64,000 nucleotides of DNA from the NCBI RefSeq assembly GCF_902167145.1, contig NC_050098.1:39550501-39614500 (forward strand). Direction: 5' to 3'. Under the pieces are notes generated by a model. The model was not told where the DNA came from. It searched no databases and saw only the letters and a program-made list of their open reading frames with translations. The stretch comes from Zea mays (taxonomy: Eukaryota > Streptophyta > Magnoliopsida > Poales > Poaceae). Shown piece by piece: positions 41,203 to 52,180 of this stretch. Each line of letters begins with the position of its first letter. Position 1 is the first letter of the stretch. Position numbers and translations under genes: made by a program.

Positions 41203-44200
41203 TCAATCAAAGTTCTGAGAATCAAGAATGTTAAGCTCATTCCTAAAGGTTTTCTCATCTAATGGTTTGGTAAAGATATCAGCTAATTGTTCTTTGGTGC
41301 TAACATAGGCTATCTCGATATCCCCCCTTTGTTGGTGATCCCTCAAAAAGTGATACCGAATGTATATGTGCTTAGTGCGGCTGTGTTCAACGGGATTATC
41401 CGCCATGCGGATAGCACTCTCATTGTCACATAGGAGAGGGACTTTGCTCAATTTGTAGCTATTCCTATTAATTTTACACCCTACCCAATCGGCATCTGAA
41501 TATCCTACTAAATCAAAAGTGGATTCCTTGGGGTACCAAAGTCCAAACTTAGGTGTATAAACTAAGAATCTCATGATTCTTTTCACGTCCCAAAGGTGAA
41601 CTTATTTAGGATCGACTTGGAACCTTGCACACATGCATACGGAAAGCATAATATCCGGTCGAGATGCACATAAATAAAGTAAAGATCCTATCATCAACCG
41701 GTATATCTTTTGATCTACGAAATTTCCTCCCGTGTCGAGGTCGAGATGCCCATTAGTTCCCATGGGTGTCTTGATGGGCTTGGCATCCTTCATTCCAAAC
41801 TTAGTAAGTATGTCTTGAATGTACTTCGTTTGGCTGATGAAGGTGCCCTCTTGGAGTTGCTTGACTTGAAATCCTAGAAAATACTTCAACTCCCCCATCA
41901 TAGACATCTCGAATTTTTGTATCATGATCCTACTAAACTCTTCACAAGTAGATTTGTTAGTAGACCCAAATATGATATCATCAACATAAATTTGGCATAC
42001 AAACAAATCTTTTGCAATGGTTTTAGTAAAGAGTGTAGGATCGGCTTTGCCGACTTTGAAGCCATTAGTGATAAGGAAATCTCGCAAGCATTTATACCAT
42101 GCTCTTGGGGCTTGCTTGAGCCCATAAAGCGCCTTTGAGAGTTTGTAAACATGATTAGGGTACACACTATCTTCAAAGCCAGGAGGTTGCTCAACATAGA
42201 CCTCTTCCTTGATTGGTCCATTGAGGAAAGCACTTTTCACGTCCATTTGATAAAGCTTAAAGCCATGGTAAGTAGCATAGGCAAGTAATATACGAATTGA
42301 CTCAAGCCTAGCTATGGGTGCATAGGTTTCACCGAAATCCAAACCTTCGACTTGTGAATATCCATTGGCCACAAGTCGGGCTTTGTTCCTTGTCACCATA
42401 CCATGCTCATCTTGCTTGTTGCGGAATACCCACTTGGTTCCTACAACATTTTGGTTAGGACATGGAACTAAATGCTATACCTTATTCCTCGTGAAGTTGT
42501 TGAGCTCCTCTTGCATTGCCAGCACCCAATCTGAATCTCTTAGTGCATCCTCCACCCTGTATGGCTCAATAGAGGACACAAAAGAGTAATGTTCACAAAA
42601 ATGAGCGACTCGAGATCGAGTGGTTACCCCCTTATGAATGTCACCGAGAATTGAGTTCACGGGGTGATCTCTTTGAATCGCTTGGTGGACTCTTGGGTGT
42701 GGCGATCTTTGACCCTGTATCTCTTGATCATCTTCCTTGTCTTGATAAACTTCATCCCCCCTTGATCATTGTCCTCCTCTTGAGGTGGCTCATTGTCTTG
42801 ATCTTCTTCTTCATTGTCTTGAGCTTGATCCTCATCTTGGGTTGGTGGAGATGCTTGTATGGAAGATGACGGTTGACCTTGTGCTCGTATGGGCTCTTCA
42901 GATTCCTTAGGACACACATCCTCAATGGACATGTTCCTTAGCGCGACGCATGGAGCCTCTTCATCATCTAGCTCATCAAGATCAACTTGCTCCACTTGGG
43001 AGCCATTAGTCTCATCAAACACAATGTCACAAGAAACCTCAACTAATCCAGTGGATTTGTTGAAGACTCTATATGCCCTTGTGTTTGAGTCATAACCAAG
43101 TAAAAAGCCTTCTATAGCCTTAGGAGCAAATTTAGTTTTTCTTCCTCTTTTAACAAGAATAAAACATTTGCTACCAAAGACTCTAAAATATGAAACATTG
43201 GGCTTTTTATCGGTGAGGAGTTCATATCATGTCTTCTTGAGGATTCGGTGAAGGTAGAGCCGGTTGATGGAGTAGCAGGCGGTGTTAATCGCTTCAGCCC
43301 AAAACTGGTCCGAAGTCTTGTACTCATCAAGCATGGTCCTTGCCATGTCTAGTAGAGTTCTATTCTTCCTCTCCACTACACCATTTTGTTGAGGTGTGTA
43401 GGGAGAAGAGAACTCATGCTTGATGCCCTCCTCCTCAAGAAAGCCTTCAATTTGAGAGTTCTTGAACTCCGTCCTGTTATCGCTTCTTATCTTCTTGATT
43501 CTCAATCCGAACTCATTTTGAGCTCGTCTCAAGAATCCCTTTAAGGTCTCTTGGGTTTGAGATTTTTCCTGCAAAAAGAATACCCAAGTGAAGCGAGAAT
43601 AATCATCCACAATTACTAGACAGTACTTACTCCCGCCAATGCTTATGTAAGCTATCGGGCCGAATAGATCCATGTGGAGTAGTTCCAATGGCATGTCCGT
43701 TGTCATTATGTTTTTGTGTGGATGATGGGCACCAACTTGCTTCCCTGCTTGGCATGTGCTACAGATCCTGTCTTTCTCTGTCTTTCTCAAAATGAACATT
43801 TGTTAGTTCCAAAATGTGTTATCCCTTTAGAAGTTTGTGAAGGTTCTTCATTCCAACATGGGCTAGTCGGTGATGCCAGAGCCAACCCATATTAGTCTTA
43901 ACAATTAAGCAAGTATCGAGTTCAGCTCTATTGAAATCAACTAAGTATAGCTGACCCTCTAATACTCCCTTAAATGCTACTGAATCATCACTTCTTCTAA
44001 AGACAGTAACACCTATATCCGTAAAAAGACAGTTGTAACCCATTTTGCATAATTGAGATACAGAAAGCAAGTTGTAATCTAAAGAATCTACAAGAAAAAC
44101 ATTGGAAATGGAATGGTCAGGTGATATAGCAATTTTACCAAATCCTTTGACCAAACCTTGATTTCCATCTCTGAATGTGATAGCTCTTTGGGGATCTTCA

Positions 44201-44290
44201 TTTTTCTCGTAGGAGAAGAACATCCTTTTCTCCCCAGTCATGTGGTTTGTGCATCCGCTATCAATAATCCAACTTGAGCCCCGGATGCAT
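41203..44290 (-). pseudogene. pol of element H, broken, RNase H partly deleted
   Basis: The protease motif [10 protein letters not shown] survives at 44270-44240, but one base of the preceding G run is missing relative to element G, shifting the frame. Then come integrase zinc sequences (TAA after LLKG at about 43819), [19 protein letters not shown] (element G: RTDNGTEF) and [15 protein letters not shown] at 43226-43224 follows. RT in 41602-42399 has [13 protein letters not shown] intact. A stop and small loss lie near 41600. RNase H reads SDADWVGCKINRN and jumps directly to [16 protein letters not shown], so about 55 codons including the catalytic STAEAEY are gone. It ends at 41203. It cannot be autonomous. 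Confidence 0.9.
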
Positions 44291-44306
44291 AAACCTGCAA
44301 AACAAT

Positions 44307-46935
44307 TTAGGCCTTGTTCTTAGGTACCCAAATGGTCTTGGGTCCTTTCACATTAGAAACAAGCACCTTGGGTACCCAAACATAAGTCTTGGAGCCCTTG
44401 TGTTTGTCCCCAACATATTGGGCAACTGTTTTGCCTGATTTGTTAGTTAAAACATAAGATGCATCAAAAGTCTTAAATGAAACATTAGGTTCATTTGATG
44501 CAGTAGGAGATTTCTTTTTAGGCATTTTAACATGGGTAGAATGCCTAGAGCTAGATGCCTCATTCTTGTACATAAAGGCATGATGGGAAACATAATGAAA
44601 TTTCTTAGCATGAATTCTCCTAATCTTATGTTCAGGATAACCAGCAGGATATAAAATGTACCATCGTTATCCTGAGCCATGGGAGCCTTGCCCTTAACAA
44701 AATTAGAGAACCTTTTGGGGGCATTAAGTTTGACATTGCTTCCCTGGTGGAAACCAATGCCATCCTTAATGCCAGGGCGTCTCCCATTATAGAGCATGCT
44801 TCTAACAAATTTAAATTTTTCATTTTCAACTTCATGCTCATTGATTTTAGCAGTTATTTGAGCTATGTGATCATTTGTTGTTTAATTAAAGCTAGGTGAT
44901 CATTAATAGCATCAACATTAATGTCTCTACATCTAGTACCAATAGCAACATGTTCAATAGTAGATGTAGAGGGTTTGCAAGCATTTAATTCATCAATCTT
45001 AGCATGTAAAATAGCATTCTCATTTCTAAGATTGGAAATAGAGATATTGCAAACATTCAAATCTTTAGCCTTAGAAATTAACTTATCATTCTCAGTTTTA
45101 AGGCTAGCAATTGATTCATTCAATTTATCAATCTCAGCAATTAAACTAGCATTATCATTTTTAAGATTGACAATTGAATTATGACAAACACTTGATTTTT
45201 CAACCTTAGCAATCAAATTAACATTCTCAGTTCTAAGGTTGGAAATGGTGTCATGGCAAATGCTAAGCTCCTTAGTCAAATTTTCATTTTTCTCCATTTC
45301 CTGAGCATAAGCATTCTTTACCTTAACATGCTTTTTATTTTCCTTAATAAGAAATTCCTCTTGGCTATCCAAGAGTTCATCCTTCTCATGAATAGCACCT
45401 ATTAATTCATTTAATTTTTCTTTCTGTTGCATGTTAAGGTTGGCAAAAAGACTAAGCAAGTTATCTTCATCATCACTAGAACTACCCTCATCACTAGATG
45501 TAGTATACTTGGGGGTGGTTCTAGCTTGTACCTCCTTTTTCTTGCCATCCTTTGCCAAGAGGCACTTATGGCCGACATTAGGGAAGAGGAGACCCTTGTT
45601 GGCGGCATCCTCGTCGAAGGAGGAGTCGATGGTGCTCTCGTCGGAGTCCCATTCCTGACACACGTGGGCATCGCCACCCTTCTTCTTGTAGTATCTCTTC
45701 TTCTCCTTCTTCTTCCCCCTTTTGTCGTTGTCCCTGTCACTATCACTAGACATAGGGCATTTAGTGATAAAATGACCGGGCTTACCACATTTGTAGCAAA
45801 CCTTCTTGGAGCGGGGTTTGTAATCCTTCCCCCTCCTTTGCTTGAAGATTTGACGGAAGCTCTTGATGATGAGCGCCATTTCCTCGTTGTCGAGCTTGGA
45901 GGCGTCGATGGGGAGCCTACTTGATGTAGACTCTTCTTTCTTCTCCTCCGTTGCTTTGAGTGCGACGGGTTGCACCTCGGGTGTGGAGGTGCCGCCTTGC
46001 TCCAAGTTGACGATTTGTTTGGAGCCTTTGATCATCAACTCAAAGCTCACAAACTTCCCAATTACCTCCTCGGGGGACATTAGCTTATATCTAGGATCAC
46101 CACGTATTAATTGAACTTGAGTAGGATTACGAAATACGAGGGATCTTAGAATAACCTTGACCATCTCATGGTCATCCCACTTGGTGCTCCCGAGGTTGCG
46201 CACTTGATTCACCAAGGTCTTGAGCCGGTTGTACATGGCTTGTGGCTCCTCTCCTTGGTTGAGGACCAATCGACCGAGCTCCCCCTCGATCGTCTCCCGT
46301 TTGGTGATCTTGGTCACCTCGTCCCCTTCATGCGCCGTCTTGAGGACGTCCCAAATTTCTTTGGCCATCTTTAACCCTTGCACCTTATTATACTACTCTC
46401 GACACAAGGAGGCGAGGAGTATAGTTGTGGCTTGGGAGTTAAAGTGCCGAATTTGGTCGGCCTCATCCGAATCGTAGTCCTTGTCCCCTACCTTCAGTAC
46501 CTGCGCTCCATACTCAACAATATCCCATATGCTTTTGTGGAGTGAGGTTAAATGATGCCTCATTTTATCACTCCACATAAAATAATCCTCACCATAAAAA
46601 AATGGTGGTTTGCCAAGGGGAACGGAAAGTAATGGAGTGCATTTAGAAATGCGAAGATAGTAGAGGGGCATCTTACTATACTTCTTGCGCTCATGGCGCT
46701 TAGAAGTTACAGATGATGATGATTCGGAGCCGGAGGTGAAGGGTGACGAAGAGTCGGTCTCGTAGTAGACCACTTTCTTCATCTTCTTCTTCTTGTCACC
46801 TCTTCGTTGTGACTTGATGGAGGAAGCGGACTCCTCCTTATGCTTGTGACCGGACTCCCTCGAATGAGTTCTCCCCGAGCTTGCGGACTTGTCGCCGCCG
46901 GTCATGATCTCCCTCTTGGCGTGATCTCCCGACAT
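44307..46935 (-). pseudogene. gag of element H
   Basis: ATG 46935 (MSGDHAKREIMTGGDKS). The first frame stops after LCRE at 46393 (TAG or similar in the YNKVQG region), resumes at 46383 and runs to 44863 (506 residues). It covers the gag domain, zinc knuckle CYKCGKPGHFITKC near 45780 and the long coiled coil. After a stop (QQMIT) the tail (MLYNGRRPGIKDG to WVPKNKA) continues to 44307 with one frameshift near 44650. Same architecture as element G's gag. Confidence 0.85.
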
Positions 46936-46970
46936 CACTTTGAGTGGTTAGACTCTAATGAAGTACCGGG

Positions 46971-46981
46971 TTCTGATACCA
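46971..46981 (-). other. Primer-binding site of element H
   Basis: TGGTATCAGAA on the minus strand, two bases from the LTR end. It matches the Met-type PBS except at the last base(s). Confidence 0.8.
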
Positions 46982-46983
46982 AT

Positions 46984-47526
46984 TGAAAGTCGCCTAGAGG
47001 GGGGTGGATAGGCGGAAACTAAAAATTACTACTTTAAACACACTACAAGCCGGGGTTAGCGTTAGAATAAAAACCGAGTCTGGGAGAGAGGGGAAAAACA
47101 AATCAACCAAGAAAGTAAAGCAGATGACACGGTGATTTGTTTTACCGAGGTTCGGTTCCAATGAACCTAGTCCCCGTTGAGGTGGTCACAAAGACCGGGT
47201 CTCTTTCAACCCTTTCCCTCTCTCGGAAAGGAGAAAGGTATACCGGTCTTTCAACCATTTCTCCTTAATCAACCATTTCCTTAATCAAACGGGTCACACT
47301 GTCTGGTGGCACACCGGACAGTCCGGTGCGCCAGACCAGGGTTCTCTTTGGTTTCTTTTGCTCCTTTCTTTTTGAACCCTAACTTGATCTTTTTATTGGT
47401 TTGTGTTGAACCTTTAGCACCTGTAGAATATATAATCTAGAGCAAACTAGTTAGTCCAATTATTTGTGTTGGGCATTTAACCACCAAAATCATTTATAGG
47501 AAAGGTTAAATCCTATTTCCCTTTCA
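46984..47526 (-). repeat. 5' LTR of element H, internally deleted (543 bp instead of 1,156)
   Basis: Both ends match the 3' LTR, but between about 47225 and 47315 a scrambled stretch replaces roughly 700 bp. It contains displaced copies of LTR words (ccttaatcaa twice, ggtctttcaacc) and an added ggaaaggagaaagg. The TATA box and most palindromes are lost, so this LTR should not promote transcription. Confidence 0.87.
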
Positions 47527-47531
47527 ACTAT
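47527..47531 (+). repeat. Target-site duplication of element H, right copy (actat)
   Basis: Identical to 39256-39260. Joining across restores VETIEQDTEQ in the antisense gene. Confidence 0.93.
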
Positions 47532-47913
47532 TGAACAGGATACTGAACAAGGACCTTCAGATGCCACTCTGATCTTGGAAAAAGAAGGCACATCCAAGAA
47601 GGTTAAATCTCCTACTCCCGAAGCGTTTACTGAGGAGCTAGACTTTATCATACGACACGCTTCAGGTAAACAGTTGTCGGAAGAGCAGATTGCCGAAGCT
47701 AAGCACTATGCCAGGGAATTAAAGTACCCAAAAGGATCCTTGCTGTATAATGGCACTGATGAAGATGACTTTCTGTACTACCTTCTGGACAACAAGGAAA
47801 TATCTGTTTGCCGGGAGATGGCAAGGAACATAGGGTTTCCGAAGCTCGAGGTTGGCCTCTCTGCAATGTCGAAGGATGACCTTGCAGACAGCCTCGCTTA
47901 TAACAGTCTTAAG

Positions 47914-47987
47914 GTAAAGATGTTCTGACTTATAAATAGATTACTTTTTGTATCTTTTATGATTGTGCTGATCCCCCCTTTTTGTAG
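47914..47987 (+). other. Intron 1 of the element F antisense gene (74 bp)
   Basis: GTAAAG...TTTTTGTAG, phase 0. Same position as the intron at 22966-22902 (minus) in element E. Unspliced, the frame stops within five codons. Confidence 0.72.
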
Positions 47988-48779
47988 GGCTTAATCTTGA
48001 GCAATGCTTTAAGGGCACAAAAGAATGCTGAAGACGAAAGCTGCCAAATAGCCCTTGGGAACCTTCGAACAGAGGTATCAGACTGAGGAATGAATCCCTA
48101 GAAAAGGATAAAATTCTGCTTTCCTTGGTAGACAGGGTAAAGGCCAGCGAAGCCAAACTTATTGCGCAGTCCGAAGCTCATAAGGCCGAAGTTGAAGACC
48201 CAAAGAAAAAGCTTGCCGAAAAGAATGAGGATTTCGAAGTGGCGAAAGCCAAACAAGAAATAAGCGAATGGACTAGTTCAAGATTACAAAAGAATGTGGA
48301 TGAGCTTCGCGAATTGAAGGAGAGATATTATGAGAAATCCTTAGGTTGTGCTAAAAAATTGAAACATAGTTTTGCAAAGGTGGGTGCATACTCATCGGAG
48401 CAAAAATTTATTAGAGGCGATCCCGAGGGAATTATTGAATGGATCGACGAAGAAGCTGAAGCTTTTGAAGAAATTCTTAGCGATCGTGGGGATTTTTGTG
48501 CCTTTGCCGGTGCCAGAGGGGTTGCAGCAATTTTAGAGAAAACTGGCTATGAACATGTTAAAGCTGCAACCCAGACAGAAACCCTCTTCTCTGTAGACAA
48601 CACCAAGGATCCTTCGGCTGAAGCTACTATGATGGGCGGGAAATTCTATTCCAACGTTTGGATGAAGGGCAGACGGAAGATAGCCAACGAAGCTATAAAG
48701 AAAAATGAAAAAGAATTCCATGATGCCCGAGAAGAAGCCAAGTGAGCCAAAGAGGCTGCTGAGCGCGCCAGGCATATAG

Positions 48780-48849
48780 GTATTTTTATTGAATCTTAGC
48801 TTTAATATTTTTTCTGGCTTCGGATTAACAACTCGCTACTTCACTGCAG
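48780..48849 (+). other. Intron 2 of the element F antisense gene (70 bp)
   Basis: GTATTT...CACTGCAG. Joining gives HIAKLSLPPEP in one frame. No clear counterpart was found in element E, whose gene end is degraded. Confidence 0.62.
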
Positions 48850-49004
48850 CTAAACTTTCACTGCCACCCGAGCCATATGATCTCGAGGCCGACCCAGCCA
48901 TGAAAGCGGCACTAGAAACAATAAGGATTGCCGAAGAAGCTGTTGATGAAGCTGTCAACAAACTTCTGAACGAAGTTGCCGAGAAGATCTTAAAAGAAGA
49001 CTAA

Positions 49005-49457
49005 ATTTTTGTGTACTTAAGAAATGTAGTATTTGGGAAATGTAATATTCGTACATGAGTTAAACATTGTATATCTATGTGTATATTAATGTAATATATT
49101 TCTTTACGATGCATGAAATTTGCGTACATACCATTTTTGAGCCTTTGGCGAAAAAACACCTTCCCTTATTTTCATGCTTCGTAAAGAAAGAGCCCTTATA
49201 TAGGACATCTGTTGTATAATATTGTTGTTGACGAAAATTTTCTTGGCATGTAAGATTATAATTGCCAAAGGTGTACTTTGTGCTCCAGCACACTGTTTCA
49301 TTCATCGCATATTTTGAAAGAAGCAACTTTTCTTCTGCACAATCTTGCTGCTGATGCGACATGATGTATGATGTGATGCTATGCAAAATGATGCAATGAT
49401 ATGATGCAGCATGATGTTTATGCCGAAGACACATACCCACACGAAAACACACCCAGA
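49005..49457. other. Intergenic part of element F between the antisense gene and gag
   Basis: AT-rich with no credible ORF. It lies where pol would be expected; none is present on either strand. gcatgat/gatgca-type words are frequent (49350-49430). Confidence 0.5.
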
Positions 49458-49710
49458 CTCTGCATCCCCTTAGGAACGTCTTTTGAGTCTCTTCACCTTC
49501 TATTTCGGTGGTATTTAAGCTCTGCATTCCCTTAGGAACGACTTTTGAGCTTCTTCACCTTTTATTTCGGTGGTATATTGGCTCTGCATTCCCTTAGGAA
49601 CGATTTTTGAGCTTCGGAACATACTCTGTGCTCCATTAGGAACGACTTTTGTAGCTTTGGAACTTACTCTGCGCTTCCTTAGGAATGACTTCGTAGCTTC
49701 GGAAGCATAG
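49458..49710. repeat. ~62-bp tandem repeat of element F
   Basis: Units start at 49458, 49520 and 49582 (ctctgcattcccttaggaac...), then shorter degenerate units to about 49710. The reversed words tcctaaggga and atttcgg match the 63-bp repeats of element E. Confidence 0.8.
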
Positions 49711-49850
49711 TTGAGGGGTGACATTCTACACTCGATAGTGTGACCACAATATTATTACATCAAGTTGGAGATTAAACCTCCGTGAACTGTTTTTCATGCA
49801 AGAAAATAAAATGACAAACAAAACAAAAATACATCAGGTTAGGATATCCT

Positions 49851-51374
49851 TTAGTAAATGTGCTTCGACTCGGGCACAATGCTGTTGACTGTGCGAGCTT
49901 CGGACTCCTCCCGAAAATCGCGCTGTTGCTGAGCGTGGTGATGCCCTTCTGGCTGCTGACTGCAGACCAAAGTAGGTGCTAGCGGTGGTGGCAGTGGAAA
50001 CTGGGCCCAAGAAGCTTGAGAATGGCTTGCCGAAGCAACAGAGGTCGTAGGCTGTTGATTGCCTACATCCTCTGGGACATACGGAGAGTAGCATGAAGCG
50101 ATATGTAGAACCTGCTTCGGCTGATTCTGTCGTGCTTCGGCTTCGGCAATCTCTTTCTGCTTTTGGATCGTAACCTGGCACGTTCTTGTGGTATGCCCTT
50201 TGTCTTCACCGCAGAACATACAAAAAAGTTTTCTGGGCTGATCTCCATATCTTCCTCTAAAGTTTCTGCCCCCTCTGCCTCTTGGAGCTAGTGGCCTAAA
50301 GGAACTTTGTTGTGCCCCTGATGATTGGGAGCTGTGCTGCTACCTTTGGGTTTAGTTTCTCCTGTCGTCACTTGAGTTGGCATTATGGATTGACCTGACA
50401 TGCCTGGGGTGGAATCTCCCTCCGAAGCCCCTGGCCATTTCAGAGTATTTGTAGGCTTCTTCCCTTCTTTGCCGAAAGTCATTGTCGGCTCTGATGTACT
50501 CGTCCATTTTCTAGAGAAGCTTCTCCAAGGTTTGTGGTGGCTTCCTTACGAAGTATTGCGCCGTGGGTCCTGGCCGAAGTCCCTTGATCATGACCTCAAT
50601 GATGATCTCATTGGGCACTATAGGGGCTTGAGCTCTCAGCCTTAAGAACCTTCGAACATACACCTACAAGTACTCCTCCTAGTCCTGTGTACACTGAAAG
50701 AGAGCTTGGGCAGTGACTGGCTTTGTTTGAAATCCCTGAAAGCTGGTCACTAACATATCCTTTAGCTTCTGCCATGACGTAATTGTCCCTGGCCGAAGAG
50801 AGGAGTACCAAATTTGAGCTATGCTTTTGACTGCCATGACGAAGGACTTCACCATGACTACAATATTGCCCCCATATAAGAATATGGTTGCTTCGTAGCT
50901 CATCAGGAATTGCTTAGGGTCTGAGTGCCCGTCATACATAGGGAGCTGAGGTGGCTTGTATGATGGTGGCCACGGGGTAGCCTGTAATTCTGCTACCAAG
51001 GGAGAAGCATCGTCAAAAGCAAAATTGCCCTGATGAAAGTCACCATACCATTCATCATCATTGAGTGGACTTTCTTGGCGAAGCTCCCTGTGTTGAGGCC
51101 TTCGGTCTTGGTCATCCTGAGTGAGATGGCGCATTTCTTCAGCGGCTTCATTGATCTTCTTCTGAAGGTCGGCGAGTCGAAGCATCTTTTCCCTCTTCCT
51201 TTGCACTTGTTGATGGATAGCCTCCAGATCACTGATCTCTTGATCTAGTTCCTCCTCCTGAGGTGTTGGGCTAGTAGCATTCATCTTCTGGCTCCTAGCT
51301 TCTCGCATCATCTCCTGATTAGTGTCCAGTGGCTTCAGGGCAGCCCCTGGCACCGTTGTCTTCTTCAGCGGCAT
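49851..51374 (-). pseudogene. gag of element F
   Basis: ATG 51374 (MPLKKTTVPGAALKPLD), a Glu/Arg-rich coiled coil (residues ~40-90), then the gag capsid domain (LPMYDGHSDPKQFLMSYE, residues ~148; IAQIWYSSLRPGTITSW). TAG codons at 50678-50676 and shortly after replace likely Gln codons. The frame resumes with RLRAQAPIVPNEI and LRPGPTAQYF, further stops follow, and then a Gly/Arg-rich part with the zinc knuckle CMFCGEDKGHTTRTC near 50220-50175. It ends in a Gln/Pro/His-rich tail (stop 49851). No protease follows. Element E lacks exactly this gene. Confidence 0.85.
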
Positions 51375-51480
51375 TGCGGAAGTCGATGCTTACCGAAGGT
51401 GATCGAATGAGTTCACCGGAGGTGGGCGCCAATGTTGCGGAAGTCGATGCTTGCCGAAGGTGGTCGAATGAGTTCACCAA

Positions 51481-51492
51481 AGGTGGGCACCA
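51481..51492 (-). other. Primer-binding site of element F
   Basis: TGGTGCCCACCT on the minus strand, one base from the LTR; identical to element E. A second close copy of the surrounding leader (cggaagtcgatgcttgcc...) lies at 51376-51470, a short tandem duplication. Confidence 0.85.
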
Positions 51493-51493
51493 T

Positions 51494-52175
51494 TGTTGGG
51501 CCTTGTTCTTAAATGCTATACATCAAGAACAAAGCAACACAATTGTTAATGATTAGAGACCTTCGTCCTTCGAAGCATTATTTCCCTTGGGATATAATGA
51601 TCTTCAGATGAAGGTCATGAAGGGCATACCTTCATCATTTCAGTGAATTAGTATAAACAAAGACACATAGAACACAAAAGAAGATGAATAATCATTACAA
51701 ATCAATAGGTTATCTATATTATCATTTTATAAACATGGATAAACATCAATGACATTTATATTACATTAATACCTTCGTCTTAGTAGAAGGTGAAAATGAG
51801 AGAGTGATGCGAGAACAATTACAATCTGGCTTGAACAGTACGATGTTACTGTTCATCTATTTGTAGGAACGGGACGCTGCTCGGACAAAATTACGTTCAT
51901 GTCCCTAACATTTACTGCTAAATATAAGGCGAGCTATCAAGGTCTGAGTAGTCTTTTCCCCTTTAGTTCGATTTCATCTTCCACCTTCATCATCATACTA
52001 AACCGAAGCTCCTTCAGCCATAGCTTCGGCGTCCGTTCATTGTACCTTCGGGTTGTATCTCCATATCATGTATATCTTTATCTCAAAGCCAAAGCTTCAT
52101 GTAATAGTTTATGTTACACTAAAAAACATATTAGTCACGTTTTTTAGTACCTTCGGAAGAGGAAGGCCCCCAACA
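51494..52175 (-). repeat. 5' LTR of element F (682 bp)
   Basis: On the minus strand it starts TGTTGGGGGCC at 52175 and ends GGCCCAACA. The TATA box of the partner LTR is mutated here to TACAAATA (near 51862-51870). Confidence 0.93.
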
Positions 52176-52180
52176 ACGTT
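52176..52180 (+). repeat. Target-site duplication of element F, right copy (acgtt)
   Basis: It keeps the ancestral CG; the left copy reads acatt. Joining restores DHNVHVDW in element D's integrase. Confidence 0.85.

Larger units (their letters stand above)
39261..47526 (-). mobile_element. Element H: Copia (Sirevirus) retrotransposon, minus strand
   Basis: Minus order: 5' LTR 47526-46984 (internally deleted and scrambled), PBS 46981-46971, gag 46935-44307, pol about 44290-41203, PPT 40429-40417, 3' LTR 40416-39261. TSD actat. It is closely related to element G in coding sequence (gag and pol align throughout), but its LTR starts TGAAAGAGAAATAGGG and so belongs to another subfamily. The coding regions have stops, frameshifts and an RNase H deletion. 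It inserted in the antisense gene of element F. Confidence 0.88.
47532..49004 (+). pseudogene. Antisense gene of element F, exon 1 end, exons 2 and 3
   Basis: Exon 1 ends ...ADSLAYNSLK at 47913. Intron 1 (47914-47987, GT...AG, phase 0) leads to GLILSNALRAQKNAEDE. After a small frameshift near 48080 comes a coiled coil (VKASEAKLIAQSEAHKAE...) and a globular part with EWIDEEAEAFEEILSDRGDFCAFAGARG, which aligns with element E (TFEYIEGEVDALDEVIAGHADFCALLASRG). TGA 48742-48744 is a mutated Arg codon. Intron 2 (48780-48849) restores the frame into exon 3: AKLSLPPEPYDLEADPAMK, then a helix and a stop at 49002-49004. The splice sites keep coding phase exactly, which supports a real spliced gene. Function unknown. 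Confidence 0.75.
28122..52175 (-). mobile_element. Element F: zeon-like Gypsy retrotransposon with gag but no pol, with antisense gene; hosts two Copia elements
   Basis: Minus orientation: 5' LTR 52175-51494, PBS, gag (51374-49851), ~62-bp tandem repeats, the antisense gene (plus strand, 29099-49004), PPT 28817-28804, 3' LTR 28803-28122. There is no trace of protease, RT or integrase. Without elements G and H its length is about 7 kb. The LTRs differ at roughly 42 of 682 bases (manual count), three times the divergence of element E, so it is an older insertion. Layout and LTR style match what I recall of maize zeon. It would need pol from another element. Confidence 0.87.

Noticed and set aside
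49458..49710. Tandem units as a possible CRISPR-like array
   Set aside because: Units are contiguous ~62-bp repeats without unique spacers, in a plant retrotransposon.
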